From assembly GCF_000733935.1 (NCBI RefSeq), contig NZ_JPON01000001.1, positions 2,278,501 to 2,342,500 of the forward strand: a stretch of DNA of 64,000 nucleotides. Direction: 5' to 3'. The position numbers and the translations under genes are program-made. The stretch is from Methylomarinum vadi. GTDB lineage: Bacteria > Pseudomonadota > Gammaproteobacteria > Methylococcales > Methylomonadaceae. Below, piece after piece: positions 61,362 to 64,000 of the stretch; the stretch's first letter is position 1, and each line of letters opens with the position of its first letter. The notes beneath the pieces were generated by a model that saw only the letters and a program-made list of their open reading frames with translations, was not told where the DNA came from and made no database searches.

Positions 61362-62084
61362 TCAGTCTCTCCAGATGAGGGTGGCCATACGGCCGGTTTC
61401 GCCATCACGGCGGTAGGAATAAAAACGCTCGGCTTCCATAACGGTGCAATAATTGCCGCCGAAAATGCGCTCAACACCCTGTTGCCTCAGGGTGATGCGC
61501 GCCAATTGATAAATATCGGCCAGCCATTTTTCGCCCCTCGATTCCTTGAAGGCAACGGCGAAATCCGGCGATTTGTTTAGGAAAACCCGTCTGACCTCAC
61601 TCCCGACTTCGAACCGCTCGGGACCAATGGCGGGCCCCAGCCAAACCAATAAATCGCGAGACCCCATTGCTTCGATCGTCCGCTCGATAACGCCCGCCGC
61701 CAGACCGCGCCAACCGGCATGAGCAGTGGCAATGATACTGCCGGCTGCGTTGGTGAAAACCAACGGCAAACAATCCGCCGTCAAGACAACGCAGACGATT
61801 CCTGCCCGGTCGCTATAACTCGCGTCCGCCTCCTCCACGCCGTTGACCCGATCGGCCTTGATCACTCTGCTGCCATGCACCTGTCGCAACCAAACCGGCT
61901 CTGCAGGCAAGCGCAGGTCATGTTTAATCCGGTTCCGGTTCTCGAAAACGTCTTCCTGCCGGTCGCCGACATGTGCCGCCGGGTTCAAGCTGGCATAACC
62001 GCCCTCACTGACGCCGCCGGTGCGCAGCGTGGTAACGGCATGAACATGAGCCGGTGCCGGCCAGTCGGCTTCAATCCAATTCAT
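61362..62084 (-). CDS. pgeF: Peptidoglycan editing factor PgeF (YfiH)
   Basis: A 240-aa protein from the ATG at 62084 (a GTG at 62099 would add five residues). The Cu/Zn-type site has VVLTADCLPLVF and ATAHAGWRGLAAGVIE with conserved Cys/His; the middle VWLRQVHGSRVI supplies another His. In E. coli YfiH removes UDP-MurNAc-L-Ser-type mistakes from cell-wall precursors; the older label is polyphenol oxidase. It overlaps the end of rluD by 14 bp, the same order as in E. coli. Confidence 0.93.
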   Translation of the reverse strand: MNWIEADWPAPAHVHAVTTLRTGGVSEGGYASLNPAAHVGDRQEDVFENRNRIKHDLRLPAEPVWLRQVHGSRVIKADRVNGVEEADASYSDRAGIVCVVLTADCLPLVFTNAAGSIIATAHAGWRGLAAGVIERTIEAMGSRDLLVWLGPAIGPERFEVGSEVRRVFLNKSPDFAVAFKESRGEKWLADIYQLARITLRQQGVERIFGGNYCTVMEAERFYSYRRDGETGRMATLIWRD

Positions 62085-63015
62085 CTTCCGCCAACACACT
62101 TAACAATTGCTGCATGTCCGCCGGCAACGGCTGCTCCCATTCGCAATATTCTCCGCTCACCGGATGCTCCAGCCCCAACTTGGCCGCATGCAAAGCTTGG
62201 CGCTTGAAATCGCGCAAAGCCTGCGCCAGCTTCTCGCTACATCCGGCCGGCAGTTGAAATCGCCCACCGTAAACTTGGTCTCCGACCAAGGGATAATTGA
62301 TATGGGCCATATGCACCCGGATTTGGTGCGTACGGCCCGTCTCCAATTTGACCCTGATCAGTGTATGCCGTTTGAAACGCCGTTCTAGCCGGTAGTGTGT
62401 CACGGCCGGCTTGCCGTCCTCTCTGACGGCGTTGCGCTTGCGGTCCACCGGATGCCGGCCGATCGGTTCATCGATCGTGCCGCCGGCGGTCATCCAACCC
62501 TTGACCAAGGCCAGATATTCGCGGTTGATGCTGCGTTCCTGTAATTGCTCGGTCAAACTATGATGGGCCTGCAATGTTTTTGCCACCATCAATAAACCAC
62601 TGGTGTCTTTATCCAGGCGATGTACGATGCCGGCGCGGGGCAATGTGTTCAGATTCGGGTCATGGTTGAGCAGCGCATTGACCAAAGTACCATGCCAATT
62701 GCCTGCGGCCGGATGTACGACCAATCCGGCCGGTTTATTGACGATCAAGATGGATTCGTCTTCATAGACGAGATCCAGCGGAATATCCTCGGCCTCATTC
62801 TCCAGAACCACTTCCGCCTCGGCATCCAGCCTGATCTCCTCGCCGCCGACCAATTTGTCCTTTGCTTTCAGTGTGCGGCCGTCGACCAGCACCCGTCCGG
62901 ACTTGACCCAGGTTTGCAGTTTGCTGCGCGAATAGTCCGGAAACATTTCCGCCAAACACTGATCCAGACGCATTCCCGCTAGCTCATCGGGGACAATTGC
63001 CGTTAATATAGCCAT
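62071..63015 (-). CDS. rluD: 23S rRNA pseudouridine synthase RluD
   Basis: A 314-aa enzyme that makes the pseudouridines of helix 69 (1911, 1915, 1917 in E. coli numbering). An S4 domain (about 15-75, MRLDQCLAEMFPDYSRSKLQTWVKSGRVLVDG) precedes the catalytic part with Asp in GIVHRLDKDTSGLLMVAKT and GRTHQIRVHMA. Start chosen at ATG 63015 (MAILTAIVPDELAGMRLDQ), not the TTG two codons earlier. It is divergent from bamD, as in E. coli. Confidence 0.95.
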   Translation of the reverse strand: MAILTAIVPDELAGMRLDQCLAEMFPDYSRSKLQTWVKSGRVLVDGRTLKAKDKLVGGEEIRLDAEAEVVLENEAEDIPLDLVYEDESILIVNKPAGLVVHPAAGNWHGTLVNALLNHDPNLNTLPRAGIVHRLDKDTSGLLMVAKTLQAHHSLTEQLQERSINREYLALVKGWMTAGGTIDEPIGRHPVDRKRNAVREDGKPAVTHYRLERRFKRHTLIRVKLETGRTHQIRVHMAHINYPLVGDQVYGGRFQLPAGCSEKLAQALRDFKRQALHAAKLGLEHPVSGEYCEWEQPLPADMQQLLSVLAEDELD

Positions 63016-63111
63016 ATCCAACTGTTTTTAAGTTATACTCGCCTGTGGCGATAAGCCCGGGCTTTAAAAAATCACAAAAAACCCGCTATATTACAACGTG
63101 CTGTCATTAAT

Positions 63112-63954
63112 ATGCGATTTCTTTTCATAAAAATTTTATTTCTTCTAACCTTACTGACCCTGCTGCCGGGCTGCGAAACATTGAAGAATTTGCAATCGGG
63201 CGACTCCGGTTCCGATGCCGAATACACCGGCTGGGACGCCAAACAATTCCATGAAAAGGCGCGAGCCGCCATGGAGGCCGGCAATTATCAAAAAGCGATC
63301 AAGCTCTATGAAACGCTGGAAGCGCGTTATCCGTTCGGCGATTATGCCGCGCAAACCCAACTCGATGTCGCCTACGCCTATTACAAAAACGACGACCCGG
63401 AAGCTGCCATCGCCGCCGCCGACCGTTTTATCAAAATTCATCCCAGAAATCCCAATGTCGATTATGCCTATTATTTGAGAGGCTTGGTCAATTACAATCG
63501 CGGCATCGGCTTTCTCGACCGTTTTCTGCCCACCGACGCCTCGCAACGCGACCCCGGCAACGCCCGCAACGCCTACGATAACTTCGCCGAACTGATACGC
63601 CGGTTCCCCGACAGCAAATACGTGCCCGATGCGAAACAGCGCATGATTGCGCTGCGTAACAATCTGGCCATGTACGAAGTTCACGTGGCGCGCTTTTATA
63701 TGAAACGACGCGCCTATGTCGCCGCCGCCAATCGCGCCAGCCATGTCGTGCAAGAATACCAACGCACGCCGGCCGTCCCTTATGCCCTGCAAATCATGCG
63801 GCAGGCCTATACTAAACTTAACCTGACCGACCTGGCCGCCGATGCGGAGCGGGTGTACAAGCAAAACTATCCCGACGGCCCCCCGGTGAAAGAAAGCGAA
63901 GGCGAGAAAACTTTTGTCGAAGCGCTTTGGGACAGCATTGGTTTCGACGAATAA
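63112..63954 (+). CDS. bamD: Outer membrane protein assembly factor BamD
   Basis: A 280-aa lipoprotein of the BAM complex. The signal peptide ends in LLPGC with lipidated Cys21. Five TPR-like repeats follow, starting YTGWDAKQFHEKARAAMEAGNYQKAIKLYETLEARYPFGDYA; FPDSKYVPDAKQRMIALRNNLAMYEVHVARFYMKRRAYVAAANR is the most conserved part. Length is a little above the E. coli protein (245 aa) from its C-terminal tail. No further gene is visible in the last 46 bp. Confidence 0.95.
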   Translation: MRFLFIKILFLLTLLTLLPGCETLKNLQSGDSGSDAEYTGWDAKQFHEKARAAMEAGNYQKAIKLYETLEARYPFGDYAAQTQLDVAYAYYKNDDPEAAIAAADRFIKIHPRNPNVDYAYYLRGLVNYNRGIGFLDRFLPTDASQRDPGNARNAYDNFAELIRRFPDSKYVPDAKQRMIALRNNLAMYEVHVARFYMKRRAYVAAANRASHVVQEYQRTPAVPYALQIMRQAYTKLNLTDLAADAERVYKQNYPDGPPVKESEGEKTFVEALWDSIGFDE

Positions 63955-64000
63955 CACAAGGTCGAGCGATGAGGGGAAAACAGAGAACGCTTTTTAACAA

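Overview
The window looks like chromosomal DNA of a free-living gammaproteobacterium with roughly half G+C. Gene order supports this: lptM-lysA-dapF-DUF484-xerC, bamD divergent from rluD-pgeF, phoB-phoR, and ClpB, UbiK and DarP homologues typical of the class. A type I methanotroph (Methylococcales) is a reasonable guess from three things: the VPLP-type PEP-CTERM sorting tail, the HvfABC-like copper-peptide operon, and a sigma-54 regulator with a cysteine-rich MetOD1-like sensor domain. No methane-oxidation gene lies in the window, so the assignment is inference only. I found no rRNA, tRNA, CRISPR array, phage or intact insertion sequence.

Layout. 0-3.4 kb: a partial unknown gene, a sigma-54 activator and a YaiI-family gene. 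3.4-7.1 kb: polyamine genes speA (with a beta-hydroxyacid dehydrogenase behind it) and speE, divergent. 7.2-12.8 kb: a MarR regulator, ubiK, comM, rep and nth. 13.0-15.4 kb: a three-gene RiPP operon, with a very long Cys/Met-rich HvfA-like precursor, an MNIO (DUF692) maturase and a DUF2063 partner. 15.4-24.9 kb: an ASCH protein, glyoxalase, a response regulator with a 1.7-k-residue kinase/ATPase/GAF/histidine kinase, and a GGDEF-EAL gene broken at the Glu codon of EAL. 24.3-27.6 kb: cydAB followed by a protein whose N terminus is CydX and whose remainder is a degenerate GGDEF domain. 27.9-33.8 kb: phoR/phoB, clpB behind a near-consensus sigma-32 promoter, and a lipase. 34-37.2 kb: a secreted metzincin-like protease and a cold-shock gene. 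37.3-41.8 kb: cobalamin genes cobQ, cbiB, cobD and a cupin. 41.8-44.1 kb: a ParA ATPase overlapping a CYTH/CHAD (polyphosphate-type) gene. 44.4-48.6 kb: an HDOD-GAF-GGDEF protein and two TRAP permease subunits. 48.6-52.5 kb: lptM, lysA, dapF, DUF484, xerC. 52.7-58.4 kb: DUF2333/DUF4389 pair, a Tat-exported M15 peptidase, a YcbB-type L,D-transpeptidase, dinB, darP. 58.4-64 kb: SIMPL protein, PEP-CTERM beta-propeller, ZIP transporter, pgeF, rluD and bamD.

The strongest candidates for something undescribed are: (1) the HvfABC-like operon, whose precursor has 13 Cys, every one in a Cys-Gly pair, about 40 Met, two kinds of internal repeat, a hairpin-rich leader and a 14-bp hairpin before the maturase gene; (2) the CydX-GGDEF-like fusion at the end of the cytochrome bd operon; and (3) the overlapping ParA/CHAD pair, which could be a positioning system for polyphosphate granules. 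Functions rest on motif reading and family knowledge; nothing was searched or computed beyond reading the sequence.
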